From assembly GCA_016124675.1 (NCBI GenBank), contig WGNG01000002.1:186001-250000 (forward strand): 64,000 nt of DNA, in the 5' to 3' direction. Each line of letters begins with the position of its first letter. The first letter of the stretch is position 1. Shown here one piece after another: positions 19,695-30,215 of the stretch. The translations under genes were made by a program, and so were the position numbers. The notes beneath the pieces are model-generated. The model was given only the letters and a program-made list of their open reading frames with translations, ran no database searches and was not told where the DNA came from. Origin of the DNA: Alphaproteobacteria bacterium. GTDB taxonomy: Bacteria > Pseudomonadota > Alphaproteobacteria > Caulobacterales > Maricaulaceae.

Positions 19695-20618
19695 ATGATC
19701 GACCTTTGGCGCGGGAACGCCAATGCCTGGGAATGCGACGAGCTGGGTCATCTCAATGTGCGTTTCTATCTGGCGAAAGCCTGGGAGGCGGTCGAGGCGC
19801 TGTCCGAGGCGATCCACATGCGCGCCGCCTTCCAGCCCGGCGCCACGGCGACGCTGATCGCGCGCGAGATCGAAATCCGCTTTATCGCCGAAGTGCGGCC
19901 GGGCGCGCCTCTGACCATACAAGGCGTGGTGACGGGCGTGGATGAGGCGGGGCTGACGGCGGTGCTGGTGATCGGACACGCTGCGCTCGGGTGCACCGCG
20001 GCGACGGTGCGCCTGCGCCTGGAACACGCCGATCCGGTGCGGGGCAGGCCCTTCGCCTGGAGCGCGCGTACGCGGGCGCTCATCGAAACCTTGGTCGATG
20101 CCGCGCCGTCAGAGAGTGCGCCGCGCTCCCTCTCCACGTCGCCGCCGGCGCGGGATGCGTCGCTGGCGCGCGCCGATGCGCTGGGTTTGCAGGAGATCGG
20201 GCGCGGGCGGATCAACGCCCAGGATGCAGACCGGTTCGGACGCATGCGCGCGGAGTTCACACTGGGCAAGGTGTCAAACAGCGTGGTTCATTTCCAGGAC
20301 GCCTTTCCGGGCCAGTGGGAGGCTCATCGCGGCGGCGGCGCGCTGGATGTGGCGAGCGTGCTGCTGGAGACGCGCATCATCATGCGCCGCTGGCCGCAGG
20401 CGGGTGAAGGCTATGTGATCCGTTCAGGGCTTGCGGGCGCAAGCCGCCACGTGCGCCATCTGGTCCACTGGGTGTGCGAGCCGGTGAGCGGCGAGGCGCT
20501 GTGGACGTTGGAAGGCGTCGCCGGCACGCTGGATTTGCAGGCGCGCCGCCTTCAGGCTGACGATGCGGACACGCTTGCCGCGCTGCAGGCCAGAATGGTG
20601 ACGGGGCTCACCGTATAA
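19695..20618 (+). CDS. Hotdog-fold acyl-CoA thioesterase family protein
   Basis: WRGNANAWECDELGHLNVRFYLAKAWEAVE. Confidence 0.65.
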   Translation: MIDLWRGNANAWECDELGHLNVRFYLAKAWEAVEALSEAIHMRAAFQPGATATLIAREIEIRFIAEVRPGAPLTIQGVVTGVDEAGLTAVLVIGHAALGCTAATVRLRLEHADPVRGRPFAWSARTRALIETLVDAAPSESAPRSLSTSPPARDASLARADALGLQEIGRGRINAQDADRFGRMRAEFTLGKVSNSVVHFQDAFPGQWEAHRGGGALDVASVLLETRIIMRRWPQAGEGYVIRSGLAGASRHVRHLVHWVCEPVSGEALWTLEGVAGTLDLQARRLQADDADTLAALQARMVTGLTV

Positions 20619-20631
20619 CGCGCTGGCCGCG

Positions 20632-21456
20632 TCAGGCGGCGGCGCGGTTTCCAGCCGGCGCTTGGGCGTAAAGACCGCGATGACCCTCGACCGGCCGCAG
20701 CGCGTCGGACAGCCCGATCACCGTCTCCGCAGCGCCCAGCAGCAGGTAGCCGTCAGGCGCGAGCGCGGCGGCGAGACGGTCGAGGATTTTCGATTTTGTC
20801 TCGACATCGAAATAGATGAGCACATTGCGGCAGAAGATGACGTCCATGGGCGCAAGGCGCGCGAAATCGTCCAGCAGGTTGGATTGCTCAAACCGCACGG
20901 CCTGGCGCAGATGCGCCTTGATCCGCCAGGCCTCGCCGGCCTGATCAAAATGGCGGATCAGGCGCTGGATCGACAGCCCGCGCTGCACCTCGAACTGGCT
21001 GTAGAGCCCGGCTTTGGCCTTCTCCAGCACTGCGGCGCTCATGTCGGTGGCGAGGATGTCGGCGGCCGGCCCGCCCGCTTCGTCCAGCAGCATGGCGAGC
21101 GAATAAGGCTCCTGTCCTGAAGACGCGGCCGCGCACCAGATCTTCAGCGCGCGCCCGGCGCGGGCCGCCAGCAAAGCCGGCGCAATCACCTGACGGAATA
21201 GATCAAACGGGGTCTTGTCGCGGAAGAAGAAGGTCTCGTGGGTCGCCAGCGCCTCGCACACCTCGGTGTGGATCGCCCTGTCGCCGCGCATCATGGCGTC
21301 GACCAGCGGCTCAATGGCGGCGAAGCCCGAGCGGCGCGCCAGCGGACCCAGGCGGCTTTCAACCAGATAGGCCTTGTCCGGTCCCAGAACGAGCCCGGTG
21401 CGCGCGCGCACCTCGCGGCAAAGATAGTCATACTTGTTCGGCGCCAGCTGGGTCAT
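20632..21456 (-). CDS. cheR: Chemotaxis protein methyltransferase CheR
   Basis: LVLGPDKAYLVESRLGPLARRSG...IWCAAASSGQEPYSLAMLL...DVIFCRNVLIYFD. Confidence 0.92.
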   Translation of the reverse strand: MTQLAPNKYDYLCREVRARTGLVLGPDKAYLVESRLGPLARRSGFAAIEPLVDAMMRGDRAIHTEVCEALATHETFFFRDKTPFDLFRQVIAPALLAARAGRALKIWCAAASSGQEPYSLAMLLDEAGGPAADILATDMSAAVLEKAKAGLYSQFEVQRGLSIQRLIRHFDQAGEAWRIKAHLRQAVRFEQSNLLDDFARLAPMDVIFCRNVLIYFDVETKSKILDRLAAALAPDGYLLLGAAETVIGLSDALRPVEGHRGLYAQAPAGNRAAA

Positions 21457-21458
21457 GG

Positions 21459-22568
21459 CTATCCTTTCAGTCGGCGGGCGATTTCGGGCCCGATCCGGTT
21501 CAGCGGCAGCACCATATCGGCGAGCCCGGCCTCGATAACTGAACCGGGCATGCCCCACACGACGCTGCTGTCACGGTCCTGGGCGATGACATGGGCGCCC
21601 GATTCATAGAGGCGGCGAGCGCCTTGGCGCCCGTCCGATCCCATCCCGGTCAGCACGACGGCGAGAACACCGCGCACGCCCGCGCCGGCGAGGCTTTCAA
21701 ACAGCGGATCGACCGCCGGACGGCAGAAATTCACCTTGCAACCCTGGTCCAGCGCAGCGTGCAGACCGTCCGGACCGAGCCGCACGCGCATGTGAAAATC
21801 ACCTGGCGCCAGATAGATGCGCCCGGGCCTGAGCGCCTCGCCGTCGATAGCCTCTGCGGCGGGAAGGCCAGGCTTCGACAGGTGCTCGGCCAGAAGCGCT
21901 GTGAACACGGGCGGCATGTGCTGGGTGACCAGGATTGGCGCGTCCGCATTGGCGGGCAGGGCGGTGACAAGCTCGCGCAAGGCCTGGGGCCCGCCGGTCG
22001 AGGCGCCGATGGCGATCAGCGAGGGGCGGTAGACAGGCGGGCGCTGATCGGGACGCAGCGGCGCAATGACGCGCCGCGGCGGCGCGGGCCGCGGGCACAG
22101 CGCGTCAAGCTTGTTCAGAAGGTCGATACGGTAGGCGTCTGCGCCGCCTGCCTGACCGGCGGCAGGTTTGGCGGCGTAATCGGCCGCGCCGAGCGACAGC
22201 GCCCGGATCGTCACCTCCGCGCCCTCGCGGGTCAGGGCGGAGGCCATCACCACCCGGGCGCCCGGCGCCGCCTTGAGGATCAGCGGCAGGGCGGTCAGCC
22301 CGTCCATGCGCGGCATTTCCACGTCCAGAACGACCAGATCGGGCTGTAGCTCGGCGGCGCGCCGCACGCCCTGTTCTCCGTCGGGGCAGGCGCCAGCCAG
22401 CTCCAGCCGGTCATCGGCCTCGATCCAGCGTGCGACGAGGCCGCGCACCACGGCGCTGTCGTCAATCACCAGGACACGCGGGCGGGCCAGGGCGCGCGGC
22501 GTGAGGGGCGCGGACGGCGGAGCGGCGGTCACGGCGTTACGAACCCAGGGGCGATCATGGCTGATCAA
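21459..22568 (-). CDS. cheB: Chemotaxis response regulator / protein-glutamate methylesterase CheB
   Basis: Receiver RVLVIDDSAVVRGLVARW plus methylesterase IAIGASTGGPQALRELV...VLTGMGSDGRQGARRL. TTG start overlaps the cheY stop; a downstream start is possible. Confidence 0.92.
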   Translation of the reverse strand: MISHDRPWVRNAVTAAPPSAPLTPRALARPRVLVIDDSAVVRGLVARWIEADDRLELAGACPDGEQGVRRAAELQPDLVVLDVEMPRMDGLTALPLILKAAPGARVVMASALTREGAEVTIRALSLGAADYAAKPAAGQAGGADAYRIDLLNKLDALCPRPAPPRRVIAPLRPDQRPPVYRPSLIAIGASTGGPQALRELVTALPANADAPILVTQHMPPVFTALLAEHLSKPGLPAAEAIDGEALRPGRIYLAPGDFHMRVRLGPDGLHAALDQGCKVNFCRPAVDPLFESLAGAGVRGVLAVVLTGMGSDGRQGARRLYESGAHVIAQDRDSSVVWGMPGSVIEAGLADMVLPLNRIGPEIARRLKG

Positions 22569-22933
22569 ACCAGGCCCGCTTCGGCGAATTTGGACTCGAT
22601 GATCTCGCCGTCAAATGGCTTCATCACGTATTCGTCTGCGCCGGCGCGAAGGGCCTGGGTGATGTGGGCCATGTCGTTCTCAGTGGTGCAGAACAGGACC
22701 ACGGGCTTTCTGCCGCCGGGCTCCTGGCGCAGGCGGACGAGGAAATCGAGCCCGTTCATCACCGGCATGTTCCAGTCCAGCAGGATCGCCTCGGGCATCG
22801 CCTTGCGGCAGGCGGTGAGCGCTTCCTGCCCGTCGCACGCCTCCTCGCAGCCAAAGCCCATATCCTCCACGATCTTGCGGGCCACCTTGCGGATCACCCG
22901 GCTGTCATCGACCACAAGACAGGTTTTCATCAC
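22565..22933 (-). CDS. cheY: CheY-like response regulator
   Basis: MMKTCLVVDDSRVIRKVARKIVEDMGFGCEEACDGQEAL...ILLDWNMPVMNGLDFL...VMKPFD. Confidence 0.92.
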   Translation of the reverse strand: MMKTCLVVDDSRVIRKVARKIVEDMGFGCEEACDGQEALTACRKAMPEAILLDWNMPVMNGLDFLVRLRQEPGGRKPVVLFCTTENDMAHITQALRAGADEYVMKPFDGEIIESKFAEAGLV

Positions 22934-22944
22934 GCGCCCTCCCT

Positions 22945-23406
22945 TCAGGCCGCCAATGCGCCGCGCCGCCCGATCAGCGCGCGGACGTCAAGTATCGCCA
23001 GAAGCTGGCCGTCCAGCCGGTGCACCCCGCGTATCAGGGGGCGCCAGCGCGCATCGAGATGGCCTGGCGCAGCGTCCGCCGCCGCCGGATCAAGGCGCAG
23101 CACTTCGCCGACCGTGTCGACGAGCACGCCGTAGAGGTCCGGGCCGTCTTCGAGGCCCAGCGCCATCGCGGGTGCGGCCGCCGCGCGCGCGGCGAGGCCG
23201 AGGCGCGACCGGGCATCGATCATGGTGACGATGCGGCCGCGCAGATTGAGCAGCCCGGCAATCCCCTCCGGCGCCCGCGGCACCGGGGTGATGGCGTGAG
23301 GGGCGAACACTTCGCGGATGTCGCTGACCGCCACGCCAAATACCTGGTCGCCTATGCGTACGGAGACGTATTCGATGGTCGGGGCAGCCATGGTCATGTC
23401 CTTCAT
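22945..23406 (-). CDS. cheW: Chemotaxis coupling protein CheW
   Basis: VSVRIGDQVFGVAVSDIREVFAPHAITPVPRAPEGIAGLLNLRGRIVTMIDARSRLGL. Confidence 0.9.
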   Translation of the reverse strand: MKDMTMAAPTIEYVSVRIGDQVFGVAVSDIREVFAPHAITPVPRAPEGIAGLLNLRGRIVTMIDARSRLGLAARAAAAPAMALGLEDGPDLYGVLVDTVGEVLRLDPAAADAAPGHLDARWRPLIRGVHRLDGQLLAILDVRALIGRRGALAA

Positions 23407-26066
23407 GCCGCGCGCGCGGCCTGGTCGAGCGCCGCGATGAGGCCGCCCCGGTCGCCGGGGGGCATGATCGCGACAAATCCATCAAGAATGCCTGAAGCCC
23501 CGTCTGCGACGCCGAGCCGCGGCACGTCTGCGAACAGGCCCTCGGCGGCCAGTTTCGCCAGCGCGCCGGGATCGCCCACCAGCACGTCATAACGCGCGCC
23601 CATCCGGGCTGCGTCGCGCGCCTCGTGCAGACCGCTGGCGATGGTCAGTTCATACCCGGCGGCGGCCAGCAGGGGCGCCAGCATGCGGCGGGAAAAGGCG
23701 TCGGCGTCGACCAGCAGAACGGCCGGGCGCGACGCGCGCACGGAGGCGCTGCGCGGGGGCGCGGCGTCCCAGGCGCGCTGCATGAACCAGGCGATGTCGA
23801 GCAGGTCCGTGGCCTGGCCCTGGATGATGGCCGAACCGATCACGCCGGGCCGGTGCGAGCCGAGCTCAAGATCAAACGCTTCTTCCACCACGTCGAGGAT
23901 GGCGTCGACCGCCACGCCCGCCGAGCGGCCGTCTTCGGTGAAGACCAGCACCGGCTGGCGCCCGTCTGTGCGGAAGGCGCCCGGCCCGGCCGCATGGGCC
24001 AGTGGCAGAAGCTGGCCGCGATACTGCGCCACATGACGGGCGTCGATGCATTCGATGGCGCTGGCGTCGAGTTCCTCCAGGCGCGTGATCAGGCTGACCG
24101 GCACGGCCTTGGGGGCCGGACCGCCGGCGCGCACCAGCAGCAGGCGCTGAAGCGGGGGACCTTGTGTGACCGCTGCGCTGGCGCGTGCGGTCTCTGCCTG
24201 CGCTTCGCCGTCGCCCTCGCCCGCGATCGCGCACGCCTGCGCCAGTCCGTTCGGGTCGAGGATCATGATGACCGAGCCGTCGCCCATGATGGTGGCGCCG
24301 GCGAACACGCCGGTCTGGCGCAAGAGGCCTGACAGCGGCTTGACCACGATCTCCACGGTGTCGATGACGTCGTCCACCATCAGGCCGATGCGGCGGCCCG
24401 CCGCCTCCAGCACGACCACATAGCCCGAGGACGGGATCGGCGCCGGCGCGTCCGGGTGGAGCGCGGCCGAGAGCGCGACGACCGGCAGGAGCCGGTCGCG
24501 CAGGCGGATGAGGTGGGCGCCGTTCAGGGTTTCTATCTTCACCGCCGCCTGCGGCCCGACGCGCACCAGCTCGCGCACGGACAGTTGCGGCGTGGCGAAA
24601 CGCGCACCGCCCGCCTCGACGATGAGTGCGGAGATGATCGCCAGGGTGAGCGGAATCCGGATGGTGAAGACAGTGCCCGCACCCGGCGCGGACGTGAGGT
24701 CAATGGCGCCGCCGATCTGCTCGATATTGGTGCGCACCACGTCCATGCCGACGCCGCGTCCGGACAGGCTGGTCACGGCTGCGGCGGTGGAGAAGCCGGG
24801 CGCGAAAATGAAGCGCTGGACCTGCGCCTCGCTCATGCCGGCGAGTTCCTCCGGCGTGGCGAGCCCCTTTTCCAGCACCTTGTCGCGGATGCGCCGCGCA
24901 TCAAGCCCGGCGCCGTCATCGGCCAGCGTCAGGACGATGGCGCCGCCCTCATGACAGGCCGACAGGCGGATCGTGCCGGTACCAGGCTTGCCGGCGGCGC
25001 GCCGCACCTCGGGGCGCTCGATCCCGTGATCGCAGGCATTGCGGATCATGTGGGTGAGCGGATCGCGTATCAGCTCCAGCACCTGACGGTCCAGCTCGGT
25101 GTCCTCGCCCTCCTGAACCAGCCGGATCTGCTTGCCCAGATCCTGACAGGCGTCGCGCACGATGCGCGGCAGCTTGCGCCAGGCGTCGCCCACGGGCTGG
25201 AGGCGGGCCTTCATGACCCCGTCCTGCAGCTCGGCGGTGACGGAGGTGAGGCGCTGGAGCGGACCTTTGAGTGCGCCGTCATCGCTCACATGCACCAGTT
25301 GCTGCATCTGGTTTCGCGCCAGCACCAGCTCGGAGACGGTGGTCATCAGGCCTTCAAGCACATCCACGCTGACGCGGATCGTCGCCGCGCCGCGCGGGCC
25401 GGCGGCCGCCGGGGCCGCGTGGACCGGGGGCGCCCCTGAGGCCGGCGCGGTGAGCAAGGCGCCCTCGCCGGCCTCATCCGCGTCGTCAATGTCCTGCGGC
25501 CCCGGCGTGGCGAGGAAGGCGGCTTCCAGCTCGGCGAGCGACACCTCGCCCGGACGCAGGGGCCGGCCAAGATCGGCGTCATAGCGCCACTCGCCATCGG
25601 CCTCGGGTTTGGCGTCAAGGCATGCGGGTTCCGGTTCGGCCGCCCTGATCGGTTGCGGCGTGGGAGGGGGCGGGGGCGGCGCAGCGATGCGCCCTTCCGC
25701 AAGTGCTTCAAGCCGGGCGATGAGGTCACGGTCGTCGCCCTGCGGCTCCGCTCCGCCTGTCTCCATTCCCCTTAGGATGAGCTTGATCCGGTCAAGCGCT
25801 TCCAGCACGAGCGTCACGGCGTGGCTGTCGGGCGCGCGGGTTCCGTCGCGGAACCGGCCGAGCAGCGTCTCGCCGGCATGGGCGACAGCTTCCAGACGCG
25901 TCAGGGCGAGGAAGCCGCACGTGCCCTTGATGGTGTGCAGCAGGCGAAAGACATTGTCCAGAATGGCCCGGTCAGACGGGTTGGCTTCGAACCGCACAAG
26001 CTCGGCGTCAATGACGTCGAGGCTTTCACCGGTCTCCGCGAGAAATTCGCCGATCAGATCGTCCAT
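23403..26066 (-). CDS. cheA: Chemotaxis histidine kinase CheA with two CheW-like regions and a degenerate C-terminal receiver
   Basis: Hpt domain FRLLHTIKGTCGFLAL; kinase DPLTHMIRNACDHGIE and GRGVGMDVVRTNIEQIGG; C-terminal PAVLLVDADAFSRRMLAPLLAAAGYELTIASG. Confidence 0.92.
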   Translation of the reverse strand: MDDLIGEFLAETGESLDVIDAELVRFEANPSDRAILDNVFRLLHTIKGTCGFLALTRLEAVAHAGETLLGRFRDGTRAPDSHAVTLVLEALDRIKLILRGMETGGAEPQGDDRDLIARLEALAEGRIAAPPPPPPTPQPIRAAEPEPACLDAKPEADGEWRYDADLGRPLRPGEVSLAELEAAFLATPGPQDIDDADEAGEGALLTAPASGAPPVHAAPAAAGPRGAATIRVSVDVLEGLMTTVSELVLARNQMQQLVHVSDDGALKGPLQRLTSVTAELQDGVMKARLQPVGDAWRKLPRIVRDACQDLGKQIRLVQEGEDTELDRQVLELIRDPLTHMIRNACDHGIERPEVRRAAGKPGTGTIRLSACHEGGAIVLTLADDGAGLDARRIRDKVLEKGLATPEELAGMSEAQVQRFIFAPGFSTAAAVTSLSGRGVGMDVVRTNIEQIGGAIDLTSAPGAGTVFTIRIPLTLAIISALIVEAGGARFATPQLSVRELVRVGPQAAVKIETLNGAHLIRLRDRLLPVVALSAALHPDAPAPIPSSGYVVVLEAAGRRIGLMVDDVIDTVEIVVKPLSGLLRQTGVFAGATIMGDGSVIMILDPNGLAQACAIAGEGDGEAQAETARASAAVTQGPPLQRLLLVRAGGPAPKAVPVSLITRLEELDASAIECIDARHVAQYRGQLLPLAHAAGPGAFRTDGRQPVLVFTEDGRSAGVAVDAILDVVEEAFDLELGSHRPGVIGSAIIQGQATDLLDIAWFMQRAWDAAPPRSASVRASRPAVLLVDADAFSRRMLAPLLAAAGYELTIASGLHEARDAARMGARYDVLVGDPGALAKLAAEGLFADVPRLGVADGASGILDGFVAIMPPGDRGGLIAALDQAARAA

Positions 26067-26158
26067 GACATCGCCCGGTCCCGTGACGTATGCAGCAAGG
26101 GGGACGGTGTCATGAAGCTGGTTAATGCAAGGTTGGGAATTTGCGCCGGGCGCGCGGG

Positions 26159-26833
26159 TTATTCGGCGGCGTGGACGTGCTGGCCCGGTCCGGCGAGAGC
26201 AGTGAACTCCACACGCTCCTCGCTGACGCTCGCCTCGGCGCGGCCGCCGGACTCACGGGCGATCAGCCCGGCGTAGAACGGCTGCACGGTGCGGCCGTCA
26301 TGGCCGTTTTCGGGACGCTCGCCGCGCAGGGCCTGCACGTAGGAGCGATCAAGGCGCACGCGGGTTCCGGCTGCAATGACGCGCAGGCGGGCGCCGCCGC
26401 CGGGCGAGGGATGGGCTTCGACCGATACCGTGCCGCCCCGGGGAAGCGCGTCCGCCGCCATCCAGACCAGATTGAGCAGGATGCGCGAAGCGGTCTTGTC
26501 GATCACGCCATCCTGCGTCTTCCAGACGATCTCGGCGCGCGACTCGGCGAACATGGAGGCGCTCAGGGACTGCAGCTCGCGCAGGCCCATCTCGCCGCTG
26601 CGGGTTCCGGCGGCGCCAAAGCACACCCGGGCGTATTCAATCTTGGCGGCGAGCTGGCGCATGCCCGAACGCAGCAAGGCCAGCGCATCATCGCGCATGT
26701 CGGCAGCGCCGGGATCGTCCAGCACCCCCATGGCCGCGCCCATGCCCTGAACGGGATTGGCGAAATCGTGACAGACGCGCGAGGCCAGAAGGGCGGCCAG
26801 CGCAGAAGCGGAAGGGGTGTCATGCGTGCTCAT
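26159..26833 (-). CDS. chpT: Histidine phosphotransferase ChpT-like
   Basis: ALLASRVCHDFANPVQGMGAAMGVLDD (H-box) with a degenerate ATPase-like C-terminal domain. Confidence 0.8.
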   Translation of the reverse strand: MSTHDTPSASALAALLASRVCHDFANPVQGMGAAMGVLDDPGAADMRDDALALLRSGMRQLAAKIEYARVCFGAAGTRSGEMGLRELQSLSASMFAESRAEIVWKTQDGVIDKTASRILLNLVWMAADALPRGGTVSVEAHPSPGGGARLRVIAAGTRVRLDRSYVQALRGERPENGHDGRTVQPFYAGLIARESGGRAEASVSEERVEFTALAGPGQHVHAAE

Positions 26834-26887
26834 GGCCCAAGCCTTAGCCGATTCGCCCGGCGCCAGGGGTTAACGCGCTGCAGGCTG

Positions 26888-27112
26888 TCAGGGCTCGCGG
26901 TCGATATCGTCATGGCCATGACGGGCCGAATAGAACACCAGCCACATCAGCCCGCCGCCCACCGCCAGCGACAAGACCGCGCCCAGCCCCATCGCCAGCC
27001 AGCCATGTCCCGTGATCTGTAGGTCGCCTCCTGCCATCCCCCAGACCGCGAACGCCGTCGCCGCAGCCAGCAGGACGCCCATCGTTACAGCGAGCAGCGT
27101 GGTTTTGTTCAT
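26888..27112 (-). CDS. Small two-TM membrane protein
   Basis: MNKTTLLAVTMGVLLAAATAFAVWGMAGGDLQITGHGWLAMGLGAVLSLAVGGGLMWLVFYSARHGHDDIDREP. Confidence 0.6.
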   Translation of the reverse strand: MNKTTLLAVTMGVLLAAATAFAVWGMAGGDLQITGHGWLAMGLGAVLSLAVGGGLMWLVFYSARHGHDDIDREP

Positions 27113-27368
27113 GGCGTCAGCCCTTCGATTTCAGGGGTGTGGAGACGCATTGTTGTCCCGTTAACGTGCGGTAAGGTAAATAGCTCTTGGCAATCCGGTC
27201 CCGCTGGGCCACGATCCGCCCGGTTTCACCCGACCGTTAACGCTTCTGAGTACAACGGTCCGGATTTTGCTTGATGGACCGCAGCGCAAGGGCGCACGCC
27301 GCCGAATGCCTGTCTCTGAGGGGAGATGGGCTCTCAGACCAGATCATACAACAGGGATCACTGCGCCC

Positions 27369-28853
27369 ATGTCTGGATTCGACGTACGTCTTGATGACGC
27401 CCGCCGCTCCCGCACGCTGGTGTTTTTCGCCACTCTGTCGCTCGGCCTGATCATCGTCCTCGGCGCGCTGCTGCTGCGCTTCTCCAGCCCGGGCGGCGCC
27501 AGCCTCCAGGCCCCGCCCGAACCGGCCAGCGCTGACGCCATAGAGGCCTTGGCGGAGGCTGCCGGCGATGCCGGTGACGGGATAACCGGCGCCCCGTCTC
27601 TGGACACGGCGCGCGCCGTCATCGAGGCCGAACACGCCCTGTTCACCGCCGCACCGCTGCGCGCGGCCGTCGAGAGCCTGGACATCACCGTGCGCGCCGG
27701 CCAGACGCTCGCCAGCGTGCTGACCGATGCCGGGGCCGACCGGGTTGAAGCCGCGCGCGCCATCGCCGCGCTTGATCCGGTCTTTTCTGTGCGCGGCCTG
27801 CGCGCCGGTCAGGACCTGACGATTTTCTTTGAAACGCCGGCCGGCGGGGACGAGACGCAGCGGCGTCTGGCCGGTCTGTCCTTTCGCCCGGACGTCGAGC
27901 GCACGCTGACCGTTGCGCGTTCCGGCGACCGGTTTCGCGCCCGGGAGGCGTCGCTGACGCTGCAGCGCGAGTTTGTGCGCGTGCGCGGCGAGGTGAGCTC
28001 CAGCCTGTACATGTCCGCCATCGAACAGGGCGCCACCGACCGGATCGTGGTCGAGCTGGCCGGCATTTTGGGCTATGCGGTTGATTTCCGCACAATCCAG
28101 CCCGGCGACGCCTTTGACTTCGTGTATGAGCGCGAGGTCAACCGGAACGGTGACACAGTGCGCACCGGCGAGATCGTTTACGTGAATTTCGCAGGCCGCG
28201 GATCGCCGATCGAGTATTTCCGCTATACCGCCCCGGACGGGGAGGTGGGCTATTACACGGGCGAGGGCGAAGCAGCTCAGCGCCTGCTGATGCGCATGCC
28301 GGTCAACGGCGCGCGCATCTCGTCATCCTTCGGGATGCGCTTTCATCCGATCCATCAGGTCAACCGTCCGCACAACGGCACGGATTTCGCCGCGCCGCGC
28401 GGCACGCCGATCATGGCGGCGGGCAATGGGGTGGTGGAGCGGGCCAACTGGTTTGGCGGCTACGGCAATTATGTGAGCATCCGCCACGCCAACGGCTATT
28501 TGACAGCGTACGCGCACCTCCAGGCGTTTGGGCGCGGAATACGCTCTGGCGCGCGCGTCACCCAGGGCCAGGTGATCGGCTATGTCGGATGCACGGGATC
28601 ATGCACCGGTCCGCACCTGCACTACGAAGTGCACCAGAACGGGCGTCCGCTGAACCCGATGCGTCTCGATCTGCCCACCGGGCGGCGCCTGACGGCGGAC
28701 GAGCTGCCCGGCTTCATTGCGGAGCGCGACCGTCTGATGACGCTGCGCGACAGCGTCATGTTCGCCAATGGCGCGCCGCCCGCAAACGCCGATCCCGCGC
28801 TGGTGATGCTGGCTGCCCGCGCCGCCTCGGCCGCGGCGAGCGGCAGCCGCTAG
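27369..28853 (+). CDS. M23 family metallopeptidase (LysM/OapA-like N-terminal region)
   Basis: MPVNGARISSSFGMRFHPIHQVNRPHNGTDFAAPRGTPIMAAGNGVVERANWFGGYGNYVSIRHANGYLTAYAHLQAF...GPHLHYEVHQNG. Confidence 0.9.
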   Translation: MSGFDVRLDDARRSRTLVFFATLSLGLIIVLGALLLRFSSPGGASLQAPPEPASADAIEALAEAAGDAGDGITGAPSLDTARAVIEAEHALFTAAPLRAAVESLDITVRAGQTLASVLTDAGADRVEAARAIAALDPVFSVRGLRAGQDLTIFFETPAGGDETQRRLAGLSFRPDVERTLTVARSGDRFRAREASLTLQREFVRVRGEVSSSLYMSAIEQGATDRIVVELAGILGYAVDFRTIQPGDAFDFVYEREVNRNGDTVRTGEIVYVNFAGRGSPIEYFRYTAPDGEVGYYTGEGEAAQRLLMRMPVNGARISSSFGMRFHPIHQVNRPHNGTDFAAPRGTPIMAAGNGVVERANWFGGYGNYVSIRHANGYLTAYAHLQAFGRGIRSGARVTQGQVIGYVGCTGSCTGPHLHYEVHQNGRPLNPMRLDLPTGRRLTADELPGFIAERDRLMTLRDSVMFANGAPPANADPALVMLAARAASAAASGSR

Positions 28854-28874
28854 GGGATGCCGGGCCAGTTCAGC

Positions 28875-30113
28875 CTACTGGTTCTCGCCCAGCCGCTTCT
28901 TGCGGTCCGCGATCAGGCGCAGGCGCAGGGCGTTGAGGCGGATGAAGCCTTCAGCGTCTTTCTGGTCGTAGACGTGGTCTTCCTCGAACGTCACGTGGGC
29001 CAGCGAGTAGAGCGAGGCCGGTGACGTCCGGCCCACCACCCACACGCCGCCCTTGTAGAGCTTCAGGCGGACCTCGCCGCTGACATGGCGCTGGGAATGG
29101 TCGATGGCCGCCTGCAGCATCTCGCGCTCGGGGCTGAACCAGAAGCCTTCATAGATGAGCTTGGCGTATTTGGGCATCAGCTCGTCTTTCAGGTGCATGG
29201 CGCCCCGGTCGAGGGTGAGCTGTTCGATGCCGCGGTGCGCGATCATCAGGATCGTGCCGCCGGGTGTTTCGTAAATGCCGCGCGACTTCATGCCGACAAA
29301 CCGGTTTTCCACCAGATCCAGCCGGCCGATGCCGTGGCGCGCGCCCATCTCGTTGAGCGCCGTGAGCAGCGTTGCCGGCGACATGGCCTGGCCATTGACG
29401 CTGACGGCGTCGCCGCGCTCGAACCCGACGGTGACGTATTCAGGCTGGTCCGGCGCGTCTTCGGGGTGAGCGGTGCGCAGGCACACCTCGTTGAACGCTT
29501 CTTCGGCGGGGTCTTCCAGCACCTTGCCCTCTGACGAGGTGTGCCAGAGATTGGCGTCCACCGAGAACGGTGCCTCGCCGCGCTTGTCCATGGGCACCTG
29601 GATGCCGTGCTGCTCGGCATAGGCGATGAGCTTGGTGCGCGAGGTCAGAGCCCACTCGCGCCACGGCGCAATGACGCGCAGGGAGGGATCAAGCGCCGCC
29701 ACGCCCAGCTCGAAGCGGACCTGGTCATTGCCCTTGCCGGTGGCGCCGTGCGCGACGGCATCGGCGCCGGTCTCATGCGCGATTTCCACCAGGCGCTTGG
29801 CGATCAGCGGCCGGGCGATGGAGGTGCCCAGAAGATACTGCCCCTCATACACCGCATTGGCGCGCACCATGGGGAAGCAGTAATCGCGCACAAACTCCTC
29901 GCGCAGATCGTCGATATAGATTTCCTTGATCCCCGCCGCTTCGGCCTTGGCGCGCGCGGGCGCCAGCTCCTCGCCCTGGCCGAGATCGGCGGTGAAGGTG
30001 ACGACTTCAGCGTTATACGCCTCCTTCAGCCAGCGCAGGATGACGCTGGTGTCCAGCCCTCCCGAATAGGCGAGAACGATTTTCTTCACGGGGCGGGCGG
30101 CGGGCAGGGTCAT
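28875..30113 (-). CDS. argG: Argininosuccinate synthase
   Basis: [23 protein letters not shown]...[15 protein letters not shown]. Confidence 0.95.
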   Translation of the reverse strand: MTLPAARPVKKIVLAYSGGLDTSVILRWLKEAYNAEVVTFTADLGQGEELAPARAKAEAAGIKEIYIDDLREEFVRDYCFPMVRANAVYEGQYLLGTSIARPLIAKRLVEIAHETGADAVAHGATGKGNDQVRFELGVAALDPSLRVIAPWREWALTSRTKLIAYAEQHGIQVPMDKRGEAPFSVDANLWHTSSEGKVLEDPAEEAFNEVCLRTAHPEDAPDQPEYVTVGFERGDAVSVNGQAMSPATLLTALNEMGARHGIGRLDLVENRFVGMKSRGIYETPGGTILMIAHRGIEQLTLDRGAMHLKDELMPKYAKLIYEGFWFSPEREMLQAAIDHSQRHVSGEVRLKLYKGGVWVVGRTSPASLYSLAHVTFEEDHVYDQKDAEGFIRLNALRLRLIADRKKRLGENQ

Positions 30114-30215
30114 GAGCTTTGCGTGTCCAGTGGCAGGGCGATGGTGCGGCGCGGCAATCTAGCCGCTTGAGGCCAAGCGTCAAAGCCCCGCCGTCAGGGC
30201 GCCAGGGCGGGTGGC

